DNA from: Chryseobacterium sp. SNU WT5
GTDB lineage: Bacteria > Bacteroidota > Bacteroidia > Flavobacteriales > Weeksellaceae
DNA length: 64,000 bases
Direction: 5' to 3'
NCBI RefSeq assembly: GCF_007362475.1
Contig: NZ_CP041687.1
Location: 2,356,001-2,420,000, forward strand
The position numbers were made by a program, and so were the translations under genes. This document shows, piece after piece, positions 32,664-41,842 of this stretch; the first letter of the stretch is position 1; each line of letters begins with the position of its first letter. Under the pieces are notes generated by a model that saw only the letters and a program-made list of their open reading frames with translations, searched no databases and was not told the DNA's origin.

Positions 32664-34334
32664 CTAGTAAGAATCTTCGTGAACAGAAAGTACTGCTCTC
32701 CCGCTTGGATCGTTAGCGTTTTTGAAAGCTTCATCCCATTCCAGCGCGATTGGTGTAGAACACGCTACTGAAGGCACAGATGGAACCGTTGCGGCTGCTG
32801 TTTCGCTTGGGAAATGTTCTTCGAAAATCGTACGGTATCGATATTCTTCTTTGTTTTGTGGGGTATTCAGAGGGAAGCGGAATTTTGAATTTGTCATCAT
32901 TTCGTCGGTTACCTCATTTGCTGCAACTTCTTTCAATGAATCGATCCAGGAATAACCAACACCGTCCGAAAACTGTTCTTTTTGTCGCCACGTAATACTT
33001 TCCGGCATTAAATCTTCAAAAGCTTTTCTCAAAACCCACTTTTCAATTCGTGGTTCGTGGGCTCCGACCATTTTATCTTTGGGATTAATCCGCATTGCTA
33101 CGTCCATAAACTCTTTGTCCAAAAATGGAACCCGCCCTTCAATTCCCCAACTCATTAGTGATTTGTTGGCTCGTAAACAATCGTAAAGATGAAGTTTGTT
33201 CAATTTTCTAACGTTCTCTTCATGGAATTCCTTCGCATTTGGAGCTTTATGAAAATACAAATAACCACCGAATATTTCATCACTTCCTTCACCAGAAAGA
33301 ACCATTTTAATTCCCATTGATTTAATGACTCTTGCTAATAAATACATTGGCGTAGAAGCACGGATGGTGGTTACATCGTATGTTTCCAGATGGTAGATCA
33401 CATCTCTAACTGCATCTAAGCCTTCCTGAACGCTAAAATGCACTTCATGATGAATGGAACCGATATGTTCTGCTGCTTTTTGGGCTGCAATTAGATCTGG
33501 ACTTCCTTCTAAACCAATCGCAAAACTGTGCAAACGTGGATACCATGCTTCTTGAGTATCGCCGCTTTCAATTCTGTTTCGGGAATATTTTGCTGTTATT
33601 GCCGAGATGATGGAAGAATCTAAACCTCCAGAAAGCAAAACACCGTACGGAACATCACTCATTAACTGTCGATGAACTGCATCTTCCAAAGCTTTTCTGA
33701 GTGCAGCCAAATCGGTTGGGTTTTCTTTTACGTTTTCGAAATCTTCCCAGTCCCTTGTATACCATTGCTGCATTTCATATCCATCACCGCTGAATAATAA
33801 GTGTCCGGGTAGAAAGGTTTCTATAGTTTTGCAAACACCTTCCAGAGCTTTTAATTCAGAAGCGACGAAATAGCTTCCATATTTATCCCAACCTTGGTAC
33901 AATGGACAGATTCCCATATGATCACGCGCAATTAAATAGAGGTCATTTCCGATATCATATAAAGCGAAGGCAAAAATTCCATTCAGTTTATCAATAAAAT
34001 CCTTTCCGTATTTTTGAAATAAAGGAATGATAACCTCACAATCAGATTCAGTCTGGAATTCATATTCGGGAAACTCCGCTCTTAATTCCTTGTGATTGTA
34101 GATTTCACCGTTAACAGCTAAAACAATCTTTTTATCTTTTGAAAATAGCGGTTGTTTTCCAGACGTCGGGTCAACAATTGCCAGGCGTTCATGAGAAAAA
34201 ATAACCTTTTCATTTTGGAAGATGCCGCTCCAATCCGGACCACGATGACGAATCTTTTTGGACATCTCTAAAATTTGAGGTCTTAGTGTTTCTGTTTTCT
34301 GTTTAGCATCAAATAAGCATACAATCCCACACAT
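32664..34334 (-). CDS. asnB: Asparagine synthetase B (glutamine-hydrolysing)
   Basis: The 556-residue enzyme makes asparagine from aspartate, glutamine and ATP. Cys2 in MCGIVCLFDA is the class II glutaminase nucleophile, with the RGPDWSG substrate motif near residue 31. The synthetase half has the ATP-binding loop LLSGGLDSSIIS (about residue 232) and LSGEGSDEIFGGY (about 345). Its C-terminus carries an extra alanine/valine-rich tail. Its counterpart asparaginase is encoded at 6809-7828. A terminator follows. Confidence 0.96.
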   Translation of the reverse strand: MCGIVCLFDAKQKTETLRPQILEMSKKIRHRGPDWSGIFQNEKVIFSHERLAIVDPTSGKQPLFSKDKKIVLAVNGEIYNHKELRAEFPEYEFQTESDCEVIIPLFQKYGKDFIDKLNGIFAFALYDIGNDLYLIARDHMGICPLYQGWDKYGSYFVASELKALEGVCKTIETFLPGHLLFSGDGYEMQQWYTRDWEDFENVKENPTDLAALRKALEDAVHRQLMSDVPYGVLLSGGLDSSIISAITAKYSRNRIESGDTQEAWYPRLHSFAIGLEGSPDLIAAQKAAEHIGSIHHEVHFSVQEGLDAVRDVIYHLETYDVTTIRASTPMYLLARVIKSMGIKMVLSGEGSDEIFGGYLYFHKAPNAKEFHEENVRKLNKLHLYDCLRANKSLMSWGIEGRVPFLDKEFMDVAMRINPKDKMVGAHEPRIEKWVLRKAFEDLMPESITWRQKEQFSDGVGYSWIDSLKEVAANEVTDEMMTNSKFRFPLNTPQNKEEYRYRTIFEEHFPSETAAATVPSVPSVACSTPIALEWDEAFKNANDPSGRAVLSVHEDSY

Positions 34335-34568
34335 GATTTTATATTTTTAAAGTTCTTTATATTAATTGATTAAAATTCTACCACAAACATATTATAAATG
34401 TTTACGAATAGAAAGTAAAAAATTTGATTTAAGAATATTTTTCATTAATTAAATTTAAGTAAGGAAAAATTTAAGTTGAAACTATGTTTTAGGTGTTTTT
34501 TGTGGAAAATATTTAGGAATGAGAATTTCACTTTTCGTATGATCATTTTTGGGATTATAAAATTGAAG
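34335..34568. other. AT-rich intergenic region between asnB and GMC oxidoreductase
   Basis: No gene, tRNA or clear hairpin is seen. It should contain the asnB promoter on the minus strand, but no full TAnnTTTG match lies close to the start. Confidence 0.35.
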
Positions 34569-36161
34569 CTATGTAAAATCCTTTTCGATAATATTTTCCA
34601 TACAATATTCTGCTAAAGCAGTAATGGTTACAAAAGGATTCACCCCAATCGTTCCAGGAATTAGAGAGCCGTCGATCACGTAGCAATTTTGGTGTCCGTT
34701 CAGCCGGCCGAACTGATCTGTTGCTTTTCCTAAAACAATTCCACCCAGCGGATGATAACAAACATCTGCGCCAAAACCATTGTGAAATAACAAATGTGCA
34801 CGCGTCCCGCCATTGGCTTTGTTCATTTTTCTGAGGAAATATTTCGCATTATCTTTCATATGCAAGGTATGGGATTGATCCCAGTTCAATTGTAATTTTT
34901 GGGATTTAGGATTATAGGAGACTGATCCGTATTTCTTCAGTTTGTTTACAATTAAATAGAGTGAAGTTGCTACATTAAGACCCATAGGCAAAGGCGCAAT
35001 CTCCACAAAAAACGGATGTTCTTTATCTTCCCAATGATCAATTCCACCCACGGGAATCGTCGATTGCTTAAATCCAGTTCCGCCTGAAAAAGCTTTTACC
35101 CAGTTTCGGCCCGTCATAAAGTTTCCGTTATTTCCCCATTCTTTACCGATGTTTTCATCAATTGGAAATTGTTTAACTGCTTTTGACTTTAATAATAATT
35201 CCAAAGAACCCATCGTGCCAGCAGCAAGGATTAATTTTTTGCATTTAATAATTTTATGCTGAATTGTTTCTCCTTTCGTATTGATTACAGAAATATCGAT
35301 CGTATAACTTTGATCTTCGTTTTGAGTAAGATGATTAACCCGATGCAACTCGAGAATTTCTAATTTGCCAGTAGCTTTTGCTTTTTTCAAATAGGTTTTA
35401 TCGAGTGAATTTTTACCGTAATTATTCCCATAGATAACTTCTCCAGCCAAAGCAGAACGGGGAACTTCTTCTTTATATTCTTTTTCCATGTACTTAAAAT
35501 CGTACACGTTTGGAACCCGAACGGTTTTGAAACCAGCTTTATGAGCTTCTTCCTCACCAACACGATTAAATTTGTAGAAATCACAATCTTCCAGAAATTC
35601 TTCTGAGATCACGTTTGTTTTCAGCTCTTTGTTAGCTAATGGAAAATAATGGCTGTAGAACTTCTCCGCATCTAAATTGGGAAATATTTCCTTAAAATAT
35701 TCTTTTTTTGGGGTTACTGCCATTCCTCCGTTCACCAAAGATCCACCGCCAACGCCTCTTCCGAGCCAAATTTTAATATGTTCGTAATCAAGACGGTCAA
35801 GTACACCAGTAAATTTATCTAAAGAAAATATATTAAAAAATGGTGCGATACTTTTTGTTTTCAGCCAAGCTGCAGAATGACCAGGATGAGCCATTGGAGA
35901 GAATTTTTCCCCAGATTTCTCCCAATCCATACCCATTTCTAGAATAGTAACTGGAATATTATTCTCACAAAGTCGCAAGGCTGCAACCGAACCGCCATAA
36001 CCCGAACCGATGATGACGACTTCTTTGTCAATGATTCCTGTGGGTTTCAACGGTTGGATTTCTAATGGATTTTCAGCTTTCCCAAACAAATCGCCTGATC
36101 CTAAAAAGAAAAAGGCAGCGATTCCTAAACTACTGGTTTGAATAAATTCTTTGCGATTCAT
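34569..36161 (-). CDS. GMC-family oxidoreductase, cholesterol-oxidase-like
   Basis: The 530-residue protein has the FAD-binding motif VVIIGSGYGGSVAALRL (about residues 48-64), the GRGVGGGSLVNGGM FAD-contact segment, LILAAGTMGSLELLL, and a C-terminal DGSLIPGTIGVNPFVTITAL match to class I cholesterol oxidases. The N-terminus (MNRKEFIQTSSLGIAAFFFLG) looks like an export signal close to the twin-arginine type but with R-K instead of R-R. I choose the ATG at 36161 rather than one three codons upstream. It probably oxidises a sterol or other alcohol outside the cytoplasm; the true substrate is unknown. Confidence 0.86.
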   Translation of the reverse strand: MNRKEFIQTSSLGIAAFFFLGSGDLFGKAENPLEIQPLKPTGIIDKEVVIIGSGYGGSVAALRLCENNIPVTILEMGMDWEKSGEKFSPMAHPGHSAAWLKTKSIAPFFNIFSLDKFTGVLDRLDYEHIKIWLGRGVGGGSLVNGGMAVTPKKEYFKEIFPNLDAEKFYSHYFPLANKELKTNVISEEFLEDCDFYKFNRVGEEEAHKAGFKTVRVPNVYDFKYMEKEYKEEVPRSALAGEVIYGNNYGKNSLDKTYLKKAKATGKLEILELHRVNHLTQNEDQSYTIDISVINTKGETIQHKIIKCKKLILAAGTMGSLELLLKSKAVKQFPIDENIGKEWGNNGNFMTGRNWVKAFSGGTGFKQSTIPVGGIDHWEDKEHPFFVEIAPLPMGLNVATSLYLIVNKLKKYGSVSYNPKSQKLQLNWDQSHTLHMKDNAKYFLRKMNKANGGTRAHLLFHNGFGADVCYHPLGGIVLGKATDQFGRLNGHQNCYVIDGSLIPGTIGVNPFVTITALAEYCMENIIEKDFT

Positions 36162-36284
36162 TATTACCACTAAACAATAACCATACTACAATACTGATCA
36201 TAACCGGATAATACTATGCAACACCCGTTATTATTAATAAAATGTGTTGAACTATAATATCTAAAATTCTTGATATTAAAAAGC

Positions 36285-36855
36285 TCAAGATTCAATATTG
36301 AAAAAACGAAAGATAAATGAAATTTCATAGAGAATAAAAGCGCCAACCATCACGTAATGAAACTTTTTATTTTTAATAAAAAGCGCCAGAAAACAAAGCG
36401 CTGCATGAACGAAAATTCGTGGATAGTATTCTGGTTCACTCATTAAAAAGTAGCTGTTCCCTTTTAAAAAAGTATCGATAATATCCGCTAAAAAACACAA
36501 ACCAAGAATAGAAAAAAAACCAGTTTTTCCTTGATAAGAAATAATCTTCATAGCCGCTGTAATCCTTTAAATCATCGGGATATAGAATTGCACAAAGCAA
36601 ATAGTAAAGAAGAATGTACGTAATTATAAAAATGTAATCTGCAAAATTCCATTCTGTAATTAATTTTAAATTGAATTCCCACCACCAAAAATGAATGATC
36701 AATAGAAAAATATAAGCGACCCATAGAAAATGTAGAAGTGAAAATTTCTTTCTGCCAGGATGCTGTATAAAGTTTACAGAACCTTTGATGAGGTGCGTAA
36801 GACTCAAGCCCAGAATTATGGCGATGATCGACTTTATATGAACGTATTCTTCCAT
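36285..36855 (-). pseudogene. Membrane protein gene broken by a frameshift in a T8 run
   Basis: Two overlapping frames (36436-36855 and 36285-36551) join into one sensible membrane protein if one T is removed from the eight-T run (36512-36519 as A8 on the + strand). The joined protein of about 190 residues would have five to six helices: LGLSLTHLIKGSVNFIQHPG, a WWWEFNL segment, then SILGLCFLADIIDTFLKG, and a C-terminal pair. The second frame lacks its own plausible start. It is a decayed gene, a slippery-run switch, or a sequencing error. Confidence 0.7.
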
Positions 36856-36919
36856 AAAATAATATTACGAAAAATTTTATTAAGAAAATCCTGCTAAAAT
36901 TAAAAAAGTACAGTTCATT

Positions 36920-38584
36920 TTATTGGTCGCCCAAAAGAACGCCCGAAACATTCCAGGAACTGAAGCTGTTTCCTTCTTTTTCACCTTGAGGAATGAGGAC
37001 TTGGATTTGATGATTGCCAGCTTTTAGATCGCCTAAAGAAATATAATTCGGATTGGTCGTAGTGCCGGGACACCAGTTACTTCGACTGTAATCGGAGGAT
37101 GAAAGTCCATTGCTAAAGTTGCCGGAAGCTGGATTGTACAACCGATAACTACCACAATCAGTGCGCCACGGAATAAATGAAAAGATCTCTTTTCCGTCTA
37201 CATTGATTTTATTTTCTTTCGGCAAAAACTCGTCACCATTTTCCCACCCGCCATGTCCCGTCGTGATATAACGGAGTTTTACGTTTTTTAAATCTTTTGT
37301 CAGCGTGAAGTTGGTGATCAACCCTTTTGGCGAATCGAACATGGTAGCGTAGTCCTGACCGTCCATTTCCATGATATTCAAAGTATTGAAAAGCGGAATT
37401 ACCGTGTTATTTTTGAAAACATCTAATCCATCTTTGTGTACAGTGACTTCTAAAGATATTTTATGACCGTTCTTATCGTAGTTACCGATGAATACGCCGG
37501 TCCAAAATTCTTTGCCGCTCAGAATCTCTTTTAAATCCGAAATATCCTGTCGGTATTGAACTTTGTCGTGCCAGTTTTTATCTTTCAATTTCAGATGATT
37601 AAACTGCTGAATTCCAAATGGTGTAAAAAATCGCATCAGTTCCAAAGCGGGTTCGTAAGCTTCGGTTGTGATGACTCCTTGATAGGTTTTGCCATTTCCA
37701 TTGTCGAAAGTGGGAACTGTTTTTGTGCCGTTTTGCAAGGCGTCGAAAAAACTTTTTTCTTTGTTTTGTGGAATGATGAAAACGGTTCCTGTTCGGTCGT
37801 AAGCATCGCCGGCAGATTGCTCGGTCAGTTCAACGAAGACATTACTGTTCGATTCGATTTTGGGATATTTTACTTTTTTTAGAATAATAGTTCCTTTCGC
37901 AAAACGCAGGATCTTCTCATCAGACTTTAAATAATTGGTAAAATTAATGGTCTCATTTTCAAAAATTGGAATGGTTGTAAATCGGCTTTTCCAAAGTAAA
38001 TCTTTATAAGATAATTCGTCTGTCGCTGTGATTTTCTTTTTGGCGAAGATATTTTCGACGCTGAAGTTTTTCACCTCAGAAATCTCTGTTGCTTTGGTAG
38101 TGCTATTTCCGTTTCGTGTAATTTCTAAAACCAATCCTAAGTCTTGGCCTAAAATCGTTGGACTCCCTTTAACCTTTAAATCGTTGGTGTACCAAATCTC
38201 CATGGTATTGGAGTTGATAGAAGTAACTGCTTTTTTACAGTTATAACCTAATATTTTCTTGGTATCACTTTTAAGTTCAAATTTCTGTTTTGCTAAAATT
38301 TCATTATTTTGATATTCTGAAACTTGATTGTTTTGCAAAAAAGCATATTGAATAACGGTATTATCAGCTCTGCTGATTTTCTGAATTTCAAAGGGAATTT
38401 CTTTAGCACTTTTTGCAATTTTATCACTAACAATAAATGTCTGTTGATCGTTGGTGAAAATAATGGTTGGATCTTGATTCTTATTTTCTTTTCCTTCAAA
38501 AAAGGTATTGTAGATGATTTTATAATTTTGCGCAAAACTGATTTGACTAAGAGCCAAAAGGATCACCAGAAATAATTTTTTCAT
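36920..38584 (-). CDS. GLPGLI / PNGase F-like fusion, secreted
   Basis: The 554-residue protein has a signal peptide (LFLVILLALSQISFAQN), a GLPGLI-like domain (about 20-170: KILGYNCKKAVTSINSN, IWYTNDL, GLVLEI) and a C-terminal region like peptide-N-glycosidase F. Matches to PNGase F are DAYDRTGTVFII, whose Asp263 aligns with the catalytic Asp60, GDEF with Glu452 aligning with Glu206, and RSNWCPGTTTNP matching the R..GWCPG motif. Glu118 is not conserved. It likely removes or binds N-glycans outside the cell. A TAAATTTG box lies upstream. Confidence 0.75.
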   Translation of the reverse strand: MKKLFLVILLALSQISFAQNYKIIYNTFFEGKENKNQDPTIIFTNDQQTFIVSDKIAKSAKEIPFEIQKISRADNTVIQYAFLQNNQVSEYQNNEILAKQKFELKSDTKKILGYNCKKAVTSINSNTMEIWYTNDLKVKGSPTILGQDLGLVLEITRNGNSTTKATEISEVKNFSVENIFAKKKITATDELSYKDLLWKSRFTTIPIFENETINFTNYLKSDEKILRFAKGTIILKKVKYPKIESNSNVFVELTEQSAGDAYDRTGTVFIIPQNKEKSFFDALQNGTKTVPTFDNGNGKTYQGVITTEAYEPALELMRFFTPFGIQQFNHLKLKDKNWHDKVQYRQDISDLKEILSGKEFWTGVFIGNYDKNGHKISLEVTVHKDGLDVFKNNTVIPLFNTLNIMEMDGQDYATMFDSPKGLITNFTLTKDLKNVKLRYITTGHGGWENGDEFLPKENKINVDGKEIFSFIPWRTDCGSYRLYNPASGNFSNGLSSSDYSRSNWCPGTTTNPNYISLGDLKAGNHQIQVLIPQGEKEGNSFSSWNVSGVLLGDQ

Positions 38585-38616
38585 CGAAGAGATTTTAAAT
38601 AAGATTAATAAGTTAT

Positions 38617-38624
38617 CAAATTTA
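38617..38624 (-). promoter_or_regulatory. -7 element (TAAATTTG) of PNGase F-like gene
   Basis: TAAATTTG on the minus strand, 32 bases before the ATG at 38584, matches TAnnTTTG. Confidence 0.5.
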
Positions 38625-38697
38625 GCATTATTAACAGTTTTAAAAAAAATGAAATTAGGTCATAAAAAAAGCACAAAAATTTTGCTCTTTCAATGTT

Positions 38698-39903
38698 TTA
38701 TGCGATTCTTTCAATCAGCGCCATGTAGAATCCGTCATAGCCTTCGCTCGGCATCATTTTTTGCTCTTTGATTAATTTGTAACCCTCATTATTTTTCAAA
38801 AAGAGTTCCACTTGCTCATTATTTTCGCTTGGTAAGATGGAACAGGTTGCGTATATCATTTTGCCCCCTTTCTTCAGAATTTTTGCATAATCCTGTAAAA
38901 TCTGTTGTTGTTCTTTTCTAATTCGGTCAATGAAATCCTGGTCAATTTTCCATTTAGAATCAGGATTTCTTTTCAGAACTCCTAAACCTGAACATGGAGA
39001 ATCAATCAACAAACGATCTGCAGTGCCGTGTAATCTTTTGATCACTTTATTATCATCGATATATCGTGTTTCAATATTGTGAGCACCAGCTCTTTTAGCA
39101 CGACGTTTCAGTTCTGCTAATTTCCATTCGTAAATATCAAGAGCTATGATTTGTCCTTTGTTCTTCATCATAGCAGCCAAATGAAGGGTTTTCCCACCTG
39201 CTCCCGCGCAAACATCAACCACACGCATTCCTTCTTTTACATCCAGAAGTTCACCAATTTTTTGAGAAGAAGCATCCTGAACTTCAAACAGTCCATCTTT
39301 AAACGCGGAGGTGATAAATACATTTTTTTTCTCTTCTAACTGTATGGCATCAGGATAGTTAGCTAATAAGAAACTTTCCACATTCTCGTCTCTCAAATCA
39401 GAAATCAACTCTTTAGGAGTTGTTTTTAGACTGTTAACACGAAGAATCGTTGGCGCTTGCTCATTCAGGGCATACATTTCGCACTCCCAACTTGGTCCCA
39501 GTTCTCTTTCTAAAGTCTCGGCTAACCATTCTGGGATTGAATATTCAATCGCTTTTGTTGGAACCGTATTTTTCTTTAATTTGTTGATAATATCGGCAGA
39601 TTTTACCCCGTCGAATTCTTCAAATTTTTTGTAATGTGTTTTCGTCCAAAGACAATAAGCTAGAATTAACTTGTAAATATTGCTCGGTTTCACGCCTTCG
39701 CCCATATAATATTCAAGACGCTTTTTCCATCGAATGATGTCATAAAAGATCTGTGCAACTACTTTTCGGTCTTCGCTGCCCCATTGTTTATGACCTTTCA
39801 GAAGTCTTTCGATAACTTTATCAGCATATTTTCGGTCTTCGAAAAAAGTTTCTTGTAATGCATCGTGAATCCCGATGAGTAAGTTTCTGTGTATGAGTTC
39901 CAT
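38698..39903 (-). CDS. RsmB/NOP2-family rRNA m5C methyltransferase
   Basis: The 401-residue protein has an N-terminal NusB-like helical region (about 1-140) and a Rossmann methyltransferase domain with VVDVCAGAGGKTLHLAAMM (AdoMet site, about 237), IDSPCSGLGVLKRN (Cys of the PC motif) and MIYATCSILPSENN (catalytic Cys of the TC motif). It methylates cytosine C5 in rRNA, most likely C967 of 16S rRNA as for RsmB. It is monocistronic with a TATTTTTG promoter box about 50 bases upstream. Confidence 0.92.
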   Translation of the reverse strand: MELIHRNLLIGIHDALQETFFEDRKYADKVIERLLKGHKQWGSEDRKVVAQIFYDIIRWKKRLEYYMGEGVKPSNIYKLILAYCLWTKTHYKKFEEFDGVKSADIINKLKKNTVPTKAIEYSIPEWLAETLERELGPSWECEMYALNEQAPTILRVNSLKTTPKELISDLRDENVESFLLANYPDAIQLEEKKNVFITSAFKDGLFEVQDASSQKIGELLDVKEGMRVVDVCAGAGGKTLHLAAMMKNKGQIIALDIYEWKLAELKRRAKRAGAHNIETRYIDDNKVIKRLHGTADRLLIDSPCSGLGVLKRNPDSKWKIDQDFIDRIRKEQQQILQDYAKILKKGGKMIYATCSILPSENNEQVELFLKNNEGYKLIKEQKMMPSEGYDGFYMALIERIA

Positions 39904-40347
39904 TTAGGATGTTTTAAATTAAATTCGGCCTCGAACCTTCGGGCTGTAATTTTTGCAAAAATAAGGTTTTTAAACCGAATAATACTTTTCGTTTTTTGAG
40001 CGCCCCAATTCATCTTCAATTGCTTCTTTTTTTTTCTCCAATGATTACAAAAAGAGATTGCATGAAGCCAGTGCCCCAATCATGTATTTGTACAATAGAA
40101 GTATCAGAGGGGATATAAATAATATTTTTGGAGTGATGTAAATCTTTTGATGATCAAGATTGTTAGCGTTCCAAAAGCCTAACAGATTTGAAATAGGGAT
40201 CATATCTCTTCTCTGCCAATTAAACCTCCGTATCGAACGTACGAAATGTGTAAAATATCAGGTTGGGAAGAAAAGTTTGCAATCTTTGTTTATAAAATTT
40301 TAATTTTTCATGATTCCTTTCATCTTGTTATCTCTTTAGAATAATAA
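39904..40347. other. Long intergenic region between rsmB-type gene and phnA
   Basis: About 440 bases hold no convincing gene. The left end has the rsmB promoter; the rest has no clear hairpin, repeat or RNA gene. It may be a decayed gene, but no family resemblance is left. Confidence 0.4.
39956..39963 (-). promoter_or_regulatory. -7 element (TATTTTTG) of rsmB-type gene
   Basis: TATTTTTG on the minus strand followed by C lies 52 bases before the ATG at 39903 and matches TAnnTTTG. Confidence 0.5.
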
Positions 40348-40355
40348 TATCTTTG
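40348..40355 (+). promoter_or_regulatory. -7 element (TATCTTTG) of phnA
   Basis: TATCTTTG matches TAnnTTTG and overlaps an alternative GTG start at 40355, so the ATG at 40370 (14 bases on) is the true start. Confidence 0.55.
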
Positions 40356-40369
40356 TGAAAATTAAAATT

Positions 40370-40702
40370 ATGAGTGATACAATAGTTTGTCCGAAATGTC
40401 AGTCAGAATTCACTTACGAGCAAGACGGCAAAATGGTTTGTTCCCAATGTTTCCATGAATGGATTCCTGGTGAAACTGCAGACGAAGATAAAATTCTTGA
40501 TGCCCACGGACACGAATTGCAAAATGGAGATTCTGTTGTCGTTATCAAAGATCTTCCCGTAAAAGGTGCACCAAAACCAGTGAAATCAGGTACTAAAGTG
40601 AAAAATATTCGTCTTCGCCCAGGTTCTGATCATAATATCGACTGCAAAATTGATGGATTTGGATCAATGGCCCTGAAATCAGAGTTTGTGAAAAAAGCGT
40701 AG
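40370..40702 (+). CDS. phnA: PhnA-family zinc-ribbon protein
   Basis: The 110-residue protein has a four-Cys zinc ribbon ([21 protein letters not shown], residues 8-28, C-x2-C and C-x2-C) and the PhnA C-terminal domain ([40 protein letters not shown]), with normal family length. Despite the name, PhnA of this kind is not a shown phosphonate enzyme; its role is unknown. No phosphonate genes surround it. Confidence 0.92.
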   Translation: MSDTIVCPKCQSEFTYEQDGKMVCSQCFHEWIPGETADEDKILDAHGHELQNGDSVVVIKDLPVKGAPKPVKSGTKVKNIRLRPGSDHNIDCKIDGFGSMALKSEFVKKA

Positions 40703-40776
40703 ATAAAGTAAAAATTGAAACAGATTGCTGTTTGAGAGGTTTTTATTCTATCAATATTTAGATGATATAAAGAGTC

Positions 40777-40823
40777 AGAGAAGCATGCGGGATTTCTAAT
40801 TTAGAAATTTGAATTGCTTCTCT
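40777..40823 (-). terminator. Terminator after ABC ATPase gene
   Basis: An outer stem AGAGAAGCA/TGCTTCTCT encloses an inner hairpin ATTTCTAA/TTAGAAAT. It lies immediately after the stop at 40829; the T-run is on the + strand, so it may mainly serve phnA, whose stop is 74 bases away. Confidence 0.6.
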
Positions 40824-40828
40824 TTTAT

Positions 40829-41761
40829 TTATAAATTAATTTCAATAGATCCTCCGATTTTTTCTGGTGTATACATAATTAAAATCTTCTCATCCAAAGA
40901 AATTTTATTCCAATAATGACTTCCTGCGAAACGGCTTTCTAAAACTTCTGCTTTTCTCCCACGATCCGTTATTTTAATTTCGTGTGGATAGTGAAATTTT
41001 TTGGAAAGATTAAAATTAAATTGTTCTTTGTCAGTAAAGGTATTTACTTCACCAAAAAGTTCTGCAACATATTGATTGTAAGGGTTTCTGTAGGTTTCCT
41101 CGGCATTGTCATTTTGGATTAAACGACCTTCCTGCAATACAATGATCTGATCCAACCACGGCATCACTTCCTGAATTTCATGAGTGGAGATTATTAAAGA
41201 AATATTCTTCTCCCGAACGTATTTAAACAGGCGCTCCCGCAATTCAATTTTTCTTGAAAAGTCAAGGTTGCTAAAAGGTTCATCAAGTAATAGCAGTTTC
41301 GGCAGTACAGAAAGAGATCTGGCTATTGCAACGCGCTGTTGCTGGCCACCGCTTAAATATTTTGGCAAAGTATCTTTAAAATCCAGTAATCCTACTACTT
41401 CCAGTAATTCTTCAACCCTTTCTTTTTTCTCTTGTAGATTAATGTTAGAGATAAATTTCCCCACGTTATCTGAAACGGTCGAGTAGGGCATCAGATCGTA
41501 ATTCTGAGCCACCAATTTCATATTATCTTCACCAGGAACTAAATTCTTGACAGGACCCAAAATAGGTTTGCCATCGAACATAATCTCACCTTTTTCCCAG
41601 TTTATCAATCCATATATTAAATTGAGAAGGGTAGATTTACCACAACCGCTTTCACCTGCCAAGGCGATGATTTTACCTTGATCAACTTTTAGATTAAAAT
41701 TCTGAAAAAGTTGTTGATCAGCAGTGTGAGAGAAAAATAAGCGGTTGATTTCTAAAAGCAT
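40829..41761 (-). CDS. ABC transporter ATP-binding protein
   Basis: The 310-residue protein has Walker A (AGESGCGKSTLL, about residue 35), a Q-loop (LVAQNYDLMPYSTV), the signature LSGGQQQRVAIARSL, Walker B with LLLLDEPFSNLDF and the H-loop STHE. It resembles PotA/OpuA-type import ATPases, but the last 80 residues form an extra domain (EINRGRKAEV-like, TOBE-like position) not clearly of the standard type. No permease lies beside it, so the substrate and partner are unknown. A TATTTTTG box four bases before the ATG predicts a leaderless message. Confidence 0.9.
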   Translation of the reverse strand: MLLEINRLFFSHTADQQLFQNFNLKVDQGKIIALAGESGCGKSTLLNLIYGLINWEKGEIMFDGKPILGPVKNLVPGEDNMKLVAQNYDLMPYSTVSDNVGKFISNINLQEKKERVEELLEVVGLLDFKDTLPKYLSGGQQQRVAIARSLSVLPKLLLLDEPFSNLDFSRKIELRERLFKYVREKNISLIISTHEIQEVMPWLDQIIVLQEGRLIQNDNAEETYRNPYNQYVAELFGEVNTFTDKEQFNFNLSKKFHYPHEIKITDRGRKAEVLESRFAGSHYWNKISLDEKILIMYTPEKIGGSIEINL

Positions 41762-41765
41762 AATG

Positions 41766-41773
41766 CAAAAATA
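41766..41773 (-). promoter_or_regulatory. -7 element (TATTTTTG) of ABC ATPase gene, near-leaderless
   Basis: TATTTTTG on the minus strand, four bases before the ATG at 41761, matches TAnnTTTG. Confidence 0.55.
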
Positions 41774-41842
41774 ACATATTTGGCGATAATAAGTTTATTT
41801 TTGGTATTTTCGCAGGAACAATATAATTTTTAAGTACTTTTT

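Noticed and set aside
39798-40079. 93-codon frame over the start of the rsmB-type gene
   Set aside because: It overlaps the gene start in another frame and includes its promoter; no motif.
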